A DNA stretch of 64,000 nucleotides, taken from assembly GCF_905147045.1 (NCBI RefSeq), contig NC_065893.1, positions 1,550,001-1,614,000 of the forward strand, given 5' to 3'. Made by a program: the position numbers and the translations under genes. How positions within the stretch are numbered: position 1 is the stretch's first letter; each line of letters begins with the position of its first letter. The notes beneath the pieces were generated by a model. The model made no database searches. It saw nothing but the letters and a program-made list of their open reading frames with translations, and had not been told where the DNA came from. Shown here piece by piece: positions 44,483 through 57,389 of the stretch. This DNA is from Nymphalis io. Taxonomy: Eukaryota > Arthropoda > Insecta > Lepidoptera > Nymphalidae.

Positions 44483-46329
44483 TCCGTCTCGTTATTACTA
44501 GACAATAATTATAAAAACAAAATCTTTTAACATTTCTGTAAGTGATAACGAAATTTCAATATTATTTGTAGCGATTGAGATACTGAACTGTATATTTATT
44601 AGTGGGGATATTTCGTCCCCAAAATACCAATAAAAGGTACATCTAGAGATAAAATAAATATATTCCTTATGAGACGCGGACGGTCGAACAGCCGGTGTTC
44701 GTCTGTTTTATTATTTCATTTCGACCAAACGAAATAAGACACGAATTACTGTTGCTGTGTTTACAACTTTGAATCGTTTTTATTGAAACATCGTCTTAAA
44801 AGTAAAGCTTTTAAATTACATATGTGTAATAAAATCAGTTTAGTAACAAAATTATTATTAATACAACATTAAAAAAATATATGACATTATACAGCTAGCA
44901 TTAGATACGCCGATCGCTTATTGTAACTATTTCAACACGTGAAGTAGACAACGACATTCAGACTTATCATAACCGTTATTGCCTTCGTCCGAAAAATATT
45001 CGCAAAATTAATTAAACCGTGTCTTGTTTATTGTAAAGATATATCGTCCACTTCAAACAATACAACCCGAAATTCTACCGGACCTGAGCGATGTTTGCAA
45101 ATGAATAAAAATGTTTACGTCGGCCACGGATAGAAGAGATTATACCCTTTATTGCGATGGGATTATTCTGTGTGCGAAGAATTGTTTTGAACACAAAGAA
45201 TACTTTAACATAGCTAAATGAATTTTGCAGGTTTATAATTTCTGATGCAATTTGCTCTGGATCACTTTACGCGAACCATAAATTAAAATATATATAAAAA
45301 AATATATATTTCATTTACACAGATAATTTGATCTAAAAACTGATTTAACAATATAATATTAAAAATACTTTCCATGTCAACTTAAACTCAAAATATAAAC
45401 TAAAGTATTTACTTACGTTGAAGAATTTTTTATTAGGAAATTATATTAAAATATCTATTACATAATATTACCATAATCGTTAAATTAACCTTTAATAAAT
45501 GAAATGTCAATATACTGTTTTATTTAACTCGACAAATAATATAAAAATTAAATCTAAAAATACGGATATTAATTTAAGCAAAATCAAAATAGACTACTTT
45601 ATGTGGCTCTAAATCGTCATTTCAAAAGTAATGCTGCCACCGTTCACCGACATTGCATTCGAAATGTATGTGTACCCATTTAATTGGGTATATAATAGAT
45701 GATGTAGTCTAATAATTATTTTGATATAATGGCATTATTACAAATCTTTTAATATTAAGCTTATATTAAATTTTTTAATAAACGCCATGCCCGATTTGTT
45801 ACGGTTCACTCTTTAATGCGTAATTAGTCGGTTGCGGTGTTTGTTTCGTTTAATTAAAAACATTTCGGGTCGCAAATGGTCTGTAAAGACTAAAAATGTA
45901 ACCGACATGTTGCCAACAAAAAATAATCATATTAATATTATAAAGAGGTAAGTTTCGTTTGTTTTTTTCGGATAAACTTCTACGCGGATTTATATTTTAA
46001 TTTAATAATATGTTTTAATGTCCACAATATTAAAACTTATTATTATATTGTAATGATTTATATAGTAGACAAGAGACTTGACAATTCAAGCGGTTCCAAA
46101 TAGGTCGCTGCAAAAATTATAAGGCTAAATTCTCCTATTAAATGCTATACGTAACGACCGACTTTGCACGACGTTTACGCTTTGAAATAACTAGAGACGC
46201 GACCCAAAGCGCTTGAACGCCTACGACGTCCTACGCCAACATCAGCGTTTTAAAGAGACCACAACAGTTCATTTCTATAGTAAGTATCGTGACACGGCGT
46301 ACGGTGTGATCCTAAAAGCCGACGGCATG
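44483..46329. other. AT-rich DNA with no recognised gene
   Basis: No repeat or gene recognised. A G+C-richer patch is at about 46185-46330. Confidence 0.45.
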
Positions 46330-46338
46330 GCAACAGAT

Positions 46339-46643
46339 GCCGAAATGGCCTAGTGGTTAGAACGCGTGAATCTTAACCGACGATCATAGGTTCAAACCGA
46401 ACAAGCACCACTGAACTTTCATTTGCTTAATTTGTGATTATAATTTATCTCGTGCTTGACGGTGAAGGAAAACATAGTGAGGAAACCTGCATGTGTCTAA
46501 TTTCATTGAAACTATGCCACGTGTATTTTACCAACCCGAATTGGAGCAGTGTGGTGGAATAAGCTCCAAACCTTCTCCTCAAAAGGGAGAAGAGGCCTTA
46601 GCCCAGCAGTGGGACATTAACAGGCTGTTACTGTTACTGTGTA
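46339..46643 (+). mobile_element. Family M SINE, full length, with perfect TSD
   Basis: Head GCCGAAATGGCCTAGTGG, box B GGTTCAAACC, full body and tail TGTTACTGTTACTGTGTA. Perfect 9-bp duplication GCAACAGAT at 46330-46338 and 46644-46652. Confidence 0.9.
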
Positions 46644-46652
46644 GCAACAGAT

Positions 46653-47417
46653 ACAAGAAAACTTTTGTATTTATGATTGTAGATTTCACAAATGGTGGCA
46701 CACAGTTATTCAGTGAACAAATAACATATTATTTTTTGGTAAAAAGTGCATTTAAAAGTTGCAACTATGATATGTATAGTTTTAGAAATCAGTCAAGCTA
46801 TTTGAATAATTAATACGGAAAAGACGTGGACCGCGCGGGGAGATACACTGTACGAGCGGAAATAGCTTGATCAATACCGATTGTATTATAACATTTGCTT
46901 TTAACAAATTGTAATCATATAAACACTAAACACACATAACGGTGTGAAACCGTTTTTTTACCCCGTGTAAATCGAAACAAATATTTATTAAAGTAACGCT
47001 TCAAAAATTTATTAATGCACTTACATGTTATATCGATATCGTAAAGACCTGATTTATAAAATACTTATAATAACATAATAGTGATACAAAAGAATATAAA
47101 TAAAAATTGTGAAATATAGCTTTGGTCCACATTTAAACTCATGAGAAAAACGGCGTAAAGATTTGTATAGGCTATCTGCTAGTTAGTATTAACCCTTCGA
47201 GTCCAGCATCCGTCATGTGAGACCATTGGGACTGACACATACATTAGGGGACATCAGACTGTGAAAGGGTACATATTATGTCCGTAAAAGTATTTAAAGG
47301 AAATTGACGGATTGAAGAAGGGTTAGGAAAAATGTTTGATATATCTTCTTTCGGGATCCCATCTTTGGACTATATTAAATAATAATTGTGTTAAATTAAA
47401 TATGTTAGATATAGACA
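46653..47417. other. AT-rich DNA with no recognised gene
   Basis: No feature recognised. Confidence 0.5.
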
Positions 47418-47651
47418 AGTAGTCGAAACACATGTTTCTTAATCTAAGATCATAGGTTCAAACCCAGGCAAGCACCACGAGTAATTGTTATAATTCATTT
47501 CGTGCTCGTGGGTAAAGTAAATCATCGAGGAAGCCTGCACATGTACCAATTGCTTAAGTTATAATCCCAGCACCGTGGTGACATAAGCTCAAAATCTTCT
47601 TCACAAAAGGAGAGGCCTTAGCACAGCGATGGGGCATTTATAAACCGTTAC
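47418..47651 (+). mobile_element. Family M SINE, old copy
   Basis: Box B is kept (GGTTCAAACCC). The remaining body is present in order but diverged, ending GGGGCATTTATAAACCG. Confidence 0.75.
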
Positions 47652-48913
47652 ATTATTTTATATCAGAAATACTATCTCACGACCAAAACCGAATGAACAT
47701 AACTTCCATAGCTTTAATGTTACTCTTTTTTTGTTTCAGGTAAATATCAATATTGGAGTTTCGATAGTGGACGTATAAAACAAAAGCTTCGAGTTTCGCA
47801 GCGAGTTCTGCACGGTATTACGGTTTTATTAAACGAACCCAGAAATTCTGTTGGCATAGCTGCATAGGCTGCATAGTAGTTTATTTGTAAAATAACATAT
47901 TTTAAATATTCTTATTTTTCAAATATTTATCAATAACTTAACGGTACGCGCTATTCGCAACTACTAATACAATTGTTATAAATTCTATGTATTCATATTA
48001 AAAAAAGGTCAAATATTCGTACTAATAATATTGAAATGTTATGCTGATATTTGGTCGATCTGATCGCGTGGTTCGTATAATATAATGTCGTTTATAAGTC
48101 AAATTAAATTTTAATAAAACACCAGTTCAGTTAGCAGGGTCCACTGCTAGTCTAGGCTTTACCTAATGGGCTACTGAGGGGTTCCTCAGTATCCTCTAAA
48201 TATATTGTCTTCTTCAAATTGACACTTTATCTTATCCGGGAGTGTCATGTCTACCTCTTTCCCATCTGTCATTAGTTTCGTAACAATTTCCTTCTCATAT
48301 ATTAAATATGTTTTAATAACATTCACACAATAATATATTAAATATATATTGCATGATGATAAAAGTATAATACATTGTACTGAGTATAAACTCATTATAA
48401 TTATCCAAAATTAAATCTCTCATTTACGGACGAAGACATGAATATATTTTTTATGGAGAATATTTTACAAGTATAATAATACAAAGTCTAGTAATTAACT
48501 ATCAAGGAAGAATAATCTCGACAACTTCATTTAATAACGTTATAATGTACACCAAGCCAAGACAAAGTTTCTTGTATCAGAAACCACGCACAGATGCTTA
48601 GTAAACCTAAGAATTAGGTTAAGTGCGGATTAACGAGTTCCATGATACAATGAAAAGAAAACAGAACTCACTAAATACAGTTAGCAAAGAGAACAGGTGG
48701 ATGGAATTCTTTAATTCTGATCTTTATTGCGAACGAGATAAAAGCTACTTGTAGATAGGTATTAAATGCCTTAGCTGCGATTGATGTAGGTAATTTAAAA
48801 GCTATGCGAGTTCTTATTGCAAATAAACACTTACGAAGCTAGCTTTCTTTGAGCAATTAAGGTAAATTGAAGTAAATAATTGAATAATATAATTCACCTA
48901 TGAGATAATAGGG
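47652..48913. other. Mostly unrecognised DNA with one acceptor-like site
   Basis: A pyrimidine tract ending TTTGTTTCAG at about 47739 is followed by a 42-codon open frame to about 47866; see findings. Nothing else recognised. Confidence 0.35.
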
Positions 48914-49334
48914 TTTTTTTATACTATAGGTAGGTAGGTGGACGACCATATGGGGCACCTGATGGTAAGTGGTCCCCAATGCACATAGACATTGGCACTG
49001 TAAGAAATGTTAACCATTGCTTACAACGCCAATGTGCCACCAACCTTGGGAACTAAGATGTCACGTCCATTGTGCCTGTAATTACACTGGTTCACTCGTC
49101 CTTCAAACAGGAACAGAACAATACCAAGTACTGCTGTTTTGCGGTAGAATATCTGATGAGTGGGTGGTACCTATCCAGACGAGCTTGCACGAAGCCCAGT
49201 AACCAGTAACAGCCTGTTAATGTCCCACTGCTGGGCTAAGGCCTGCTCTCCCTTTTTTTTGGGGAGAAGGTTTTGGAGCTTATTCCACCACGCTGCTCCA
49301 ATGCGGGTTGGTGGCACGAAGCCCTACTACCAGT
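48914..49334 (+). repeat. Family A copy split by an M insertion
   Basis: Family A from the T tract to GCACGAAGCCC (49197), interrupted by an M-family 3' third at 49198-49313, then resuming GCACGAAGCCC TACTACCAGT to 49334. Confidence 0.9.
49198..49313 (-). mobile_element. Family M SINE 3' third nested in family A, perfect TSD
   Basis: AGTAACCAGTAACAGCCTG to GCGGGTTGGTG. The 11-bp duplication GCACGAAGCCC lies at 49187-49197 and 49314-49324. This is a 5'-truncated insertion, showing that the M family moved after this A copy. Confidence 0.92.
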
Positions 49335-50022
49335 AAAAATGGTGTGATTATTATCATGCTTGGGTTATAACGTCACACAGCTATACTTAGTCTTGCAGTT
49401 CTATTTGAAGGATTAGTAAGCCGTTGTAAAGAATACTTAAGTTTCCCCAAAAGAATTGTTAAAATGTCAATTTGCCTATGACTGCCACCTAATGATTCAG
49501 AAAAAATAATAATTTTGAAATAAGGGAACTTACAATATTTACATAGCTAAATCTTAATTTTAGAATGATATCAATTTCTTAAACGAATAACAAATATCTC
49601 TACCGTAATAAGTTACGGTCATCACCAGTTAAGTGTTATAAGCGAAAAAGGTTGAATAAATATACATAGAAATTAAGTATTAGCAACCAAAGTTTTATAT
49701 TATATATATACAGTCCGTTTTGTTGTGCGGTCCCCGCTGTCACTGAAAATCAGCGTAGAACTTCAGGAGTCATTGTATGCTATCCCCGGGTATCTACATA
49801 TGCCGAGTGATCTTCCTTTTCGTGTCGGCTCGCTTCTGTTTACACATCTTATTTTTATTGTGCATATTATTTTTGGTTCTAATTTTTTTTTATATTTTGT
49901 TTTTAAGCGGTAGCTCTCATAATATGTGAGTGTTCCGCGACAACGAAAGCGACGATAATTAAAAAGTTCATTAAAAAAATGTATAAAACTTCTTGTAAAT
50001 GACAATTACTAACCACGTACTA
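49335..50022. other. AT-rich DNA with no recognised gene
   Basis: No feature recognised. Confidence 0.5.
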
Positions 50023-50134
50023 ACCATTCCAGTCTTGATATTTATATATATATATATAAGTTACATAGGAACAAAAGTAACATCCGATAACGGAGCAGTA
50101 AATTTTATTTATTCATCATCAAGACTGGAATGGT
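50023..50134. mobile_element. Possible 112-bp MITE with 17-bp terminal inverted repeats
   Basis: ACCATTCCAGTCTTGAT at 50023-50039 is the exact reverse complement of 50118-50134. The interior is AT-rich with a TATATA run. No transposase and no second copy in the window, so the class is unknown. Confidence 0.5.
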
Positions 50135-50198
50135 ATACTTTTAAAGCAAAATAGAAGCAGTGGGGAATATACTTTTAAAGCAAAATAGAAGCAGTGGG
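50134..50198. repeat. 31-bp direct repeat, two perfect units
   Basis: Units at 50134-50164 and 50168-50198, starting TATACTTTTAAAGC, spaced by GAA. They adjoin the right end of the inverted-repeat element. Confidence 0.95.
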
Positions 50199-51194
50199 CC
50201 CATTTCATAAACACGAGCACTTTAAGAAAAAATGACCAACATTAAAATCGTCAATGTGTCGTCAACCACTAGATTTTCCGTCCTTTAAGCTTGTGACACT
50301 CGCTTACTTATCTTTAAAACTTGATCATAGCAAAGTAAAACAATCAAAACAATGTCTGATAGAGCTTAGAATTGGTAAATTTGTGTTATAACGCAGACAT
50401 GCGCTCAAAGGCTTAACACCGGTGAAGTTATGTTTCAATTGTCTTAAGCACTCTAACCTTTAAAGTATATCTTGATAGATATATTTACAACTACAAGCGA
50501 CTCAAAATGTGGATTCTGATGGAACGCACCTGCAAGAACCCTTTTTAAATGTAACTATACTTAACTCTTATTAATAAAGTCGGTAGATTTGTGTCAAACT
50601 GGCGAACAAATCTTGCCAAGTTTTATAATAAAAATGAAAAGAACTCAAGAACGATTATGTTTTTTCTCTAAGGGAAAACATCCAAAATATTTTTCATATA
50701 TATTTTTTGTATTTCCAACCTTTGAGTAATTCGATTATTTATTTTCTATTTTCCATTATGTGAGCTAAACTCGTGTTCTAACATTCACTGAAGTGCAGTG
50801 AAGTGACTCTTTACTGAAGCATGCTTCGAGTGTGTATTGGGTATTCAAGGAGCTCGCATTGAATCACTTTAACAAGCCATATGCACTGCATACTATGCAA
50901 AATATTCCTTTATTAATGTACTTACATCACTTATAAGCTGATAATTAATATGTGACGGGGCTATAAATTTATTATTACGTTTCCAAGTTACTGTTCTCTT
51001 ACTTACTTTTCTCTCCCTTTTTCTCTTATTTATTTTCATTGCATTGTTAACCATTATCTAAGTTTTGAATGTATTCATTGTTTCAAACAAAATATTATGT
51101 TAATATAAAATCAACAATAAATATTTGATTTGCAGTACGTAACAGTACGTAAATAAGGAAGTTACCCTTGACGGGAATATAGCATATTGGTGGT
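50199..51194. other. AT-rich DNA with no recognised gene
   Basis: No feature recognised. Confidence 0.5.
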
Positions 51195-51204
51195 AATTAA
51201 TATA

Positions 51205-51563
51205 ATAATAATGTCCTCCAGAGCGGTTTCGGCTACGGCAGTCAATCTCATAAGAGACTAGCCAACTGCGCAGGAGACATTATAGTGCACAAGTGTGTGC
51301 GCAAACACAGGTGCACTCTCTCTTCTCACACTCCCATAATCCGATGGGACGGCATTCCGACACGACCGGAGTTCAGCACCAACAGCTTTACGTACTTTCC
51401 GAGGCCCGGGAGTGTACACACTTCCAACTTCCAGACTCCGGGATGCTACTGAGATTTTTCTGACAGAAAAACCCAATAACTTTTACTAGCCCGACCTGGG
51501 AATTGAACCCAGGATTTTCGGGTCTGCGGCCTTACATCAAGCCACTAGACCAACGAGGCAGTC
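51205..51563 (-). mobile_element. Family D SINE (tRNA-derived), full length with TSD
   Basis: About 359 bp. On the minus strand the head CTCGTTGGTCTAGTGGC (box A) is followed by a perfect box B GGTTCAATTCC, a long G+C-rich body (TCCCGGAGTCTGGAAG, CGGAAAGTACGTAAAGC) and an ATT-repeat tail. A 10-bp duplication AATTAATATA is at 51195-51204 and 51564-51573. It is the reference copy for family D here. Confidence 0.88.
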
Positions 51564-51573
51564 AATTAATATA

Positions 51574-53917
51574 TAATGTCATTAAATATGTACGCTAATA
51601 CTATGCGATATATAGTAATGATATTCAGTAACCATTGGCATTCTAACATATTGATTAACGTGTAATTATTGCGAGCCATTTGAAGGCTATTCGGCACTGT
51701 TATATTCGCATTACCTCACCATAGATGAGGTATTAATAATTTAACATCCCACATAATATGGATAAACGAAAATGATTCCTATTTCTAGGACCAAAGGGTT
51801 GTAATCGCGGGAACATGTTTTAATGAGAGTGTGAAACTTATTAGACGCGCTTTGAATAATTAAAATGATTTGGGCGTTATTTGTAGGTGTAGTTTAATGC
51901 ATTAACTGGCTTTTCTAAATATAGAAATAAACATATGTTTGTCTGTTCAGTTTGATATACGATACGGCTTATATTATTTTAGAGACGTAGGTACTCCTTG
52001 ATATGAAATGAGTAGGTTTTTAAATATAGAAATTCTTACATAAACTTATTTTAATATTTTTAGAACTATATACAGATATCAAAATCTTATTATGTTTCAT
52101 ATTCACATTATTTTTTTTTTATCTACCAATATTGTACGATAGGATATAATTATCATGTACAAATCCTTGTTTCATATACAGTATGTATAAAAATCTTAGC
52201 ATTCTTAGTTCAACTACTTCAACATGAGTGTTATGCTACATATATCTGGACGTAAATAAATAAAGCGACCCTCACCACGGGGAGCAACACCTAAATGCAA
52301 TTTTACGCCCCTCTTCCCGCTATCAAAATTCACAGCGTGTTTTCCTCATTGAAAAGCTTATATAGGAAACACACGACCACATTTTGCATGGATACCCGTC
52401 AATATATATATTTATTTATTGCCATGTTTTCAGCAATCTTGCTACATTATTTATTACACGTATTAATGCGGAAGCCACTGAAATTCAATCGTCGGTATTA
52501 CGAAATCGATGATCTTAAACGTATACGCTTATGATATATTTTATTTCTGTTTTATATAAAATAAAAATTCGTAAATGATAATTCAAACAAATTAAGATCG
52601 ATGAAATAATAATATGTACGAAAAATAATTTCATATTTCAACTTATATATATGATAAAATTGTAGTGAATCCGTTGATTTTTATGTAATTTGATTGGTGA
52701 AAAAAATATATAACTACTTTTCTCGATATAATCCACATTCTGAAGCGGAGGTAACTTTACATTAAGTAAAATCTTGTTAAGAGACAACTCAAAACTGCAA
52801 AAACGTATCAAATAAAGTTTGTTTTGATTTTAAACAAAAACAGGTAAATCTTCTAAAAACATGAATTTTTGAAAAGGCGATTGTTGGAACTGTAAAAAAT
52901 GCAAGATAGTAACAGTTGCGTTCCAATTATTCGTCTATGTATTGTCATAAGAAACAAAAGATGTCTGTATTCCATTGTCCATCACTCTGTACGGGACGTC
53001 TTATCCCGGCGCTAAATTTAAACGTTTTGGTGTAAGTTATAAGGAAAATAGACATTCGAGAATCAAAAAAAGAATCGCTAACATATAAACGCTTTATATA
53101 TAACAATAAAAGCTTAATACAATTCAGATAAACTCACACGGTGAAACATCTTTTCCAAGATACATATTCCATTGCTGACAATAGTTATTGTTGTTGGCAC
53201 ACCATTGTCAGTTAGGATTTTGCCCGAGACGCTTGTATCAGCGAACAGAATTAAGCTTACGGTTCAAGTGATAAGCAAATTCTTGACAAAGCCAAACAGT
53301 TACAAAGCGAATTAATTGATGACAAATAATAAACTTTAATCTTCTAAGTAAGAAATATGCGACAAATCTTATACAATATAGACTGTTGTGGAGAATTTTA
53401 AGAAATTGTTAACTATAAAAAGTCGTAAAGACCGCAATATTCTCTCATTTGCACCAAACCTCAAAGCTCAAATCTGTTCATTCAAGGTTTGTATGGAATT
53501 TCCCTTTGGAAGATAAGAGATAAGATACGATGGACTCCACATAATGTTCTCTTACACTCGACTACGTTACACCAACTAATTATGATCTAACCTCCGAGTT
53601 GTTTACCCTGTGACTGACAAAACAAAGAATAAATTTTGAGAATAATTAAACAGTAATGAAGATTTTTAGAACAATGAGTGGTCCATAAAAAGAGGATTGA
53701 ATAACTTCAGAATGTAGGTTAAGCCCATTGTCCCGTGGAAGATCCTTGGAATGTTTTGATGTAATACAGAGCCATTGTTTATGTCGCTGTGATTGAATTT
53801 TAATTCATTATGCAATGTGGTGTTAGCAGAATTTTAAGAAAATTTGGGTATGTAAACATAAAGGGCTTATGAGTTACATATAACAATGTTGCATCATAGT
53901 TATGTTTTAGATATTGA
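51574..53917. other. AT-rich DNA with no recognised gene
   Basis: No repeat or gene recognised. The frame at 52295-52534 (79 residues, with one hydrophobic stretch) has no recognisable domain and lies within chance expectation. Confidence 0.45.
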
Positions 53918-54274
53918 ATGGTTTACGCTTGTGTTCTTAAAGAAAATTCGGAATTTTTGTGCAGTCAACACGCATTGTTGCAAAAAGTTTTTTACTTTAA
54001 TATTGTGTCAGCAAAAATTGATACAACTTTGTGTAAGGAGACGTTGAAAATAATTGCAAACAGAAACAATAATGAAAAATGCAAGCTATTCAGCAAAAAC
54101 ACAATATTATGGCAAAAAATAGTTGCACGGATGCACAGATCCCTTTCTATATCTTCGAACCTGAACCGGAAGTATCTTTTTGCTTATCAGAGACAACCAG
54201 AAGCCGTAAATAATATTTTATTAAGGGAAAGCGCTGTAATTCAAATTGGATCATCACAAGAAAAAATGCTTTAA
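53918..54274 (+). CDS. Unrecognised 118-codon open frame, doubtful
   Basis: This is the longest frame in the window not inside a known transposable element. The translation begins MVYACVLKENSEFLCSQHA and is Lys/Asn/Ser-rich with no signal peptide, membrane segment or domain that I recognise. In DNA of this base composition and length one or two such frames are expected by chance. It could be a diverged transposon piece or an exon, but nothing beyond openness supports coding. Confidence 0.12.
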   Translation: MVYACVLKENSEFLCSQHALLQKVFYFNIVSAKIDTTLCKETLKIIANRNNNEKCKLFSKNTILWQKIVARMHRSLSISSNLNRKYLFAYQRQPEAVNNILLRESAVIQIGSSQEKML

Positions 54275-55871
54275 TTTAAGGAAAATATACACTGTAGAGG
54301 GATGTTATACAAAACGGTTTTTGTCGTGGGAAAATATATGCGAAATTGGAAAACTGGGGTGGTATTATTAGGTTCGTAATTTATGAGACCAATTCGCGGA
54401 TTGCACCTGCTACTTGCGAGGAACTCTTGATGTGATTATACGGTACAATGGAAGATTGTTCCGAATCGAATTTTTCCACTTGCGGTAGAAATTAGGTCAC
54501 ACGTTTTGAAATGTATTGGATACTTTATTGGCTACTTTCCGCTTCTGTCAATGGATATTTTGAATTTAGATTGGATGGTTTGGATATTTTGAATTTAATG
54601 TCAATTGATATTTTGAATATTGGATAGAATATTGATAAATAATGGAATATAAATATTGGAATGTATGTATTGCCCGAAAAGTTTTGCTTCTACAAAGAAT
54701 AGGAGTATATTAATACTATAATTTATATCTTTTGATATATATTTTTATTATTTTTTAAATTTTCAGGTAAATCGTTAATTTGTATTTACAGAGACTGGCA
54801 TAATACTCGTGAAAGTGTATAACAAATATAATGCCATTAAAAAAAATTGTTGTATGCAAAGCTGAACCAAACAATTCGAAGAAATATTGAAAAAGTTCCG
54901 CAAGAAATTAAAATGTTTAAAGGAAGGAAATGTATAATTATAAAACTGAAAATGGTGAAAATGCTACTTTTCAACTGTCTCTGAAAACTTATACAGAGTA
55001 TTTTTTTTTTTTTCTAATACTTAATTTAAATCCGTTGTCATTCAAATATATCTTAGGAAGCGTGGTATTTAAATATAACTCATATTAACCCTTGCTTAAC
55101 AACAAGTTGAAGGGTTAAAAAAATATTAAATTTAAAATTAAAAGTAAACACTACAGATCTACTGCATTCATTCATTTCTTATTTCAAACTTCCTCATTGT
55201 TATTCATAAAATTTTAATCTCCGTGGATATTAAATGAAAATAATATTAAAATTTCCCGTGAACCCCAAGAACAATACGCTGAGAAATCGCCCAAACAGAA
55301 TAAGTAACGAGAAACGTCGTCCTCGCAATATTTTTATTTTCAACAATTTAATAAGCATTTCCGTTTTTTAGTTCAACTGCCATCTTGTGACCATATTTTT
55401 TATTTATCTAAGAAATTGACTTTTGCGTTTGCAAATCAAACCTTCACGCAATCAAGGCTCTTAACAGCACTTAAGTCGTTATTCTACAATTAATTATATC
55501 TGTAATTAAATATATTTATATTATTACTTATGCTACTTTATTGTAATCTATTAAAATGTTACCATCTAACATATTACAAGGTATAAACTCGTAAATATTT
55601 TATTAATACACTTTGGCATCTATACGCAAACTTTGTTCGTAGCACATTTATATGGCCCCATAATTCAAAATTAACATTGATGTTTAGTCATAAACATTTA
55701 TTGCGAACGATGTTTATTGTTGTATTACCGTCAAAGATTATTATTAGAAGATATCAAAACCATTTCTATATTTTGCTTGAGACGTCAGAGTGATATTCAG
55801 CAAACCTTTCACTTCATTACACACTAACTTAAATTCTGTCGTTTATTATGATATATAACGAAAATAGCAAA
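54275..55871. other. AT-rich DNA with no recognised gene
   Basis: A short tandem-like stretch of GGATATTTTGAATTTA units is at about 54551-54625. Nothing else recognised. Confidence 0.45.
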
Positions 55872-55885
55872 TTAAAAAAATATAC

Positions 55886-56193
55886 CGTACCGTAACAGCC
55901 TATGAATGTCCCACTGCTGGGCTAATGGCCTCCTATCCTCTTTTTGAGGAGAAGGTTTGGAGCTTATTCCACCACGCTGCTCCAATGCGGGTTGGTGGAA
56001 TACACATGTGGCAGAATTTCAGTGAAATTAGACACATGCAGGTTTCCTCACGATGTTTTCCTTCACCGTATAGCACGAGATAAATTATAATCACAAATTA
56101 AGCACATAAAAATTCTGTGGTGCTTGCCCGGGTTTGAACCCACGATCATCGGTTAAGATTCACGCGTTCTTACCACTGGACCATCTCGGCTTG
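55886..56193 (-). mobile_element. Family M SINE, full length with TSD
   Basis: Tail CCGTAACAGCC to head (GCCGAGATGGTCCAGTGG on the minus strand), box B GGGTTCAAACCC. The duplication TTA(7-8)TATAC lies at 55872-55885 and 56194-56208, differing only in A-tract length. Confidence 0.9.
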
Positions 56194-56208
56194 TTAAAAA
56201 AAATATAC

Positions 56209-56712
56209 GTCGTCCAAAATATTTTCTTATGGCATTTGTACCCAAGACGCTCACGCCTGTTGCAATCACCTCTCAATTGCTAGGTTCATATCAAGTTTGG
56301 TCTAAAATTATGATGATGGGACAAACATTTTAGTATCAGTAAAGATTAACTTTGTAAAATTACGATTGAAAAGAACTTGTGATTTTGTCTGGAGATCAGT
56401 TAACTAATTTTATTGTATTCAAATTATCCAAAGTCTAATATAACAATAAACCGTTGCTTCTTTTTCTTTATCTTGAAATTGTAAACATTATTCTCGAACT
56501 AAATTATTTTGTAAAGGGCAACCGATCAATCGGTTTCCGAACGCTTATTAATGCGATGCTCCCGCAATTTGATATCCCGATAATTGCTTTAGAGTACTGA
56601 TGCTTTGTAAATATATTTGGTAATCTAATACAATCTTGTTAATTAGATTGATTAAATTTGTTTTATCAACTAAAACATAATTGATGATCAATTATATGAT
56701 AAATTGAAGGAA
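56209..56712. other. AT-rich DNA with no recognised gene
   Basis: No feature recognised. Confidence 0.5.
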
Positions 56713-56942
56713 TACAATAATAATAATAATATCCTGAGACATTATTCACACACGGCCATCTGATCCCAAACTAAGCAGAGCTTGTGCTATGGAAACCAGA
56801 CAACTGATATACTACATATACTACTTTTCTTTTGTAAATACATACTTATATAGATAATTACACCCAGACTCAGGACAAATAGACATGTTCTTGCGCACAA
56901 ATGTCTATCCTGGGTGTAAATTGAACCCACAACCTTCGGCAA
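56713..56942 (-). mobile_element. Family C SINE, 5'-truncated
   Basis: TAA-repeat tail, then the body to box B (GGTTCAATTTAC on the minus strand, damaged). The copy stops inside the tRNA-like head. Confidence 0.8.
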
Positions 56943-57075
56943 GTACCCAAACAAAAAAAACATAAATGTGAAATGATAGCCAAGTTCAATATTATGATAT
57001 ATACCTTGGTTGTTGACTTCAACGACAAAACAAGTGAGATCTAAATGGGTGCCAAGTTCAATAGTCAGTCAACAA

Positions 57076-57379
57076 CAGTAACAGTAACAGCCTGTAAATG
57101 TCCCACTGCTGGGCTAAGGCCTCCTCTCCCTTTTTGAGGAGAAGGTTTGGAGCTTATTCCACCACGCTGCTCCAGTGCGGGTTGGTGGAAAACACATGTG
57201 GCAGAATTTCGATGAAATTAGACACATGCAGGTTTCCTCACGATGTTTTCGTTCACCGAAAAGCACGAGATGAATTATAAACAGAAATTAAGCACATGTA
57301 AATTCAGAGGTGCTAGCCCGGGTTTGAACCCACGTTCATCGGTTAAGATTCACGCGTTCTTACCACTGGGCCATCTCGA
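57076..57379 (-). mobile_element. Family M SINE, full length
   Basis: Tail (CAGTAA repeats) to head GTCGAGATGGCCCAGTGG. A duplication with one mismatch, CAGTCAACAA at 57066-57075 and CAGTCCACAA at 57380-57389. It shares diagnostic changes (ACGTTCATCGG) with the copy at 7222. Confidence 0.88.
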
Positions 57380-57389
57380 CAGTCCACAA

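Noticed and set aside
46493..46813. A 106-codon open frame
   Set aside because: Its first half is the M-family SINE read in the sense direction; the rest is AT-rich flank. No coding evidence.
49017..49202. Small frame resembling the repeated 59-residue translation
   Set aside because: It is the antisense frame of family A, present wherever that repeat is little diverged.
51485..51560. Possible tRNA gene (box A and GGTTCAATTCC)
   Set aside because: It is the head of the family D SINE, flanked by a target duplication and present in other truncated copies.
52295..52534. A 79-codon frame with a hydrophobic stretch
   Set aside because: Length is within chance for AT-rich DNA, with no homologue that I recognise and no supporting signals.
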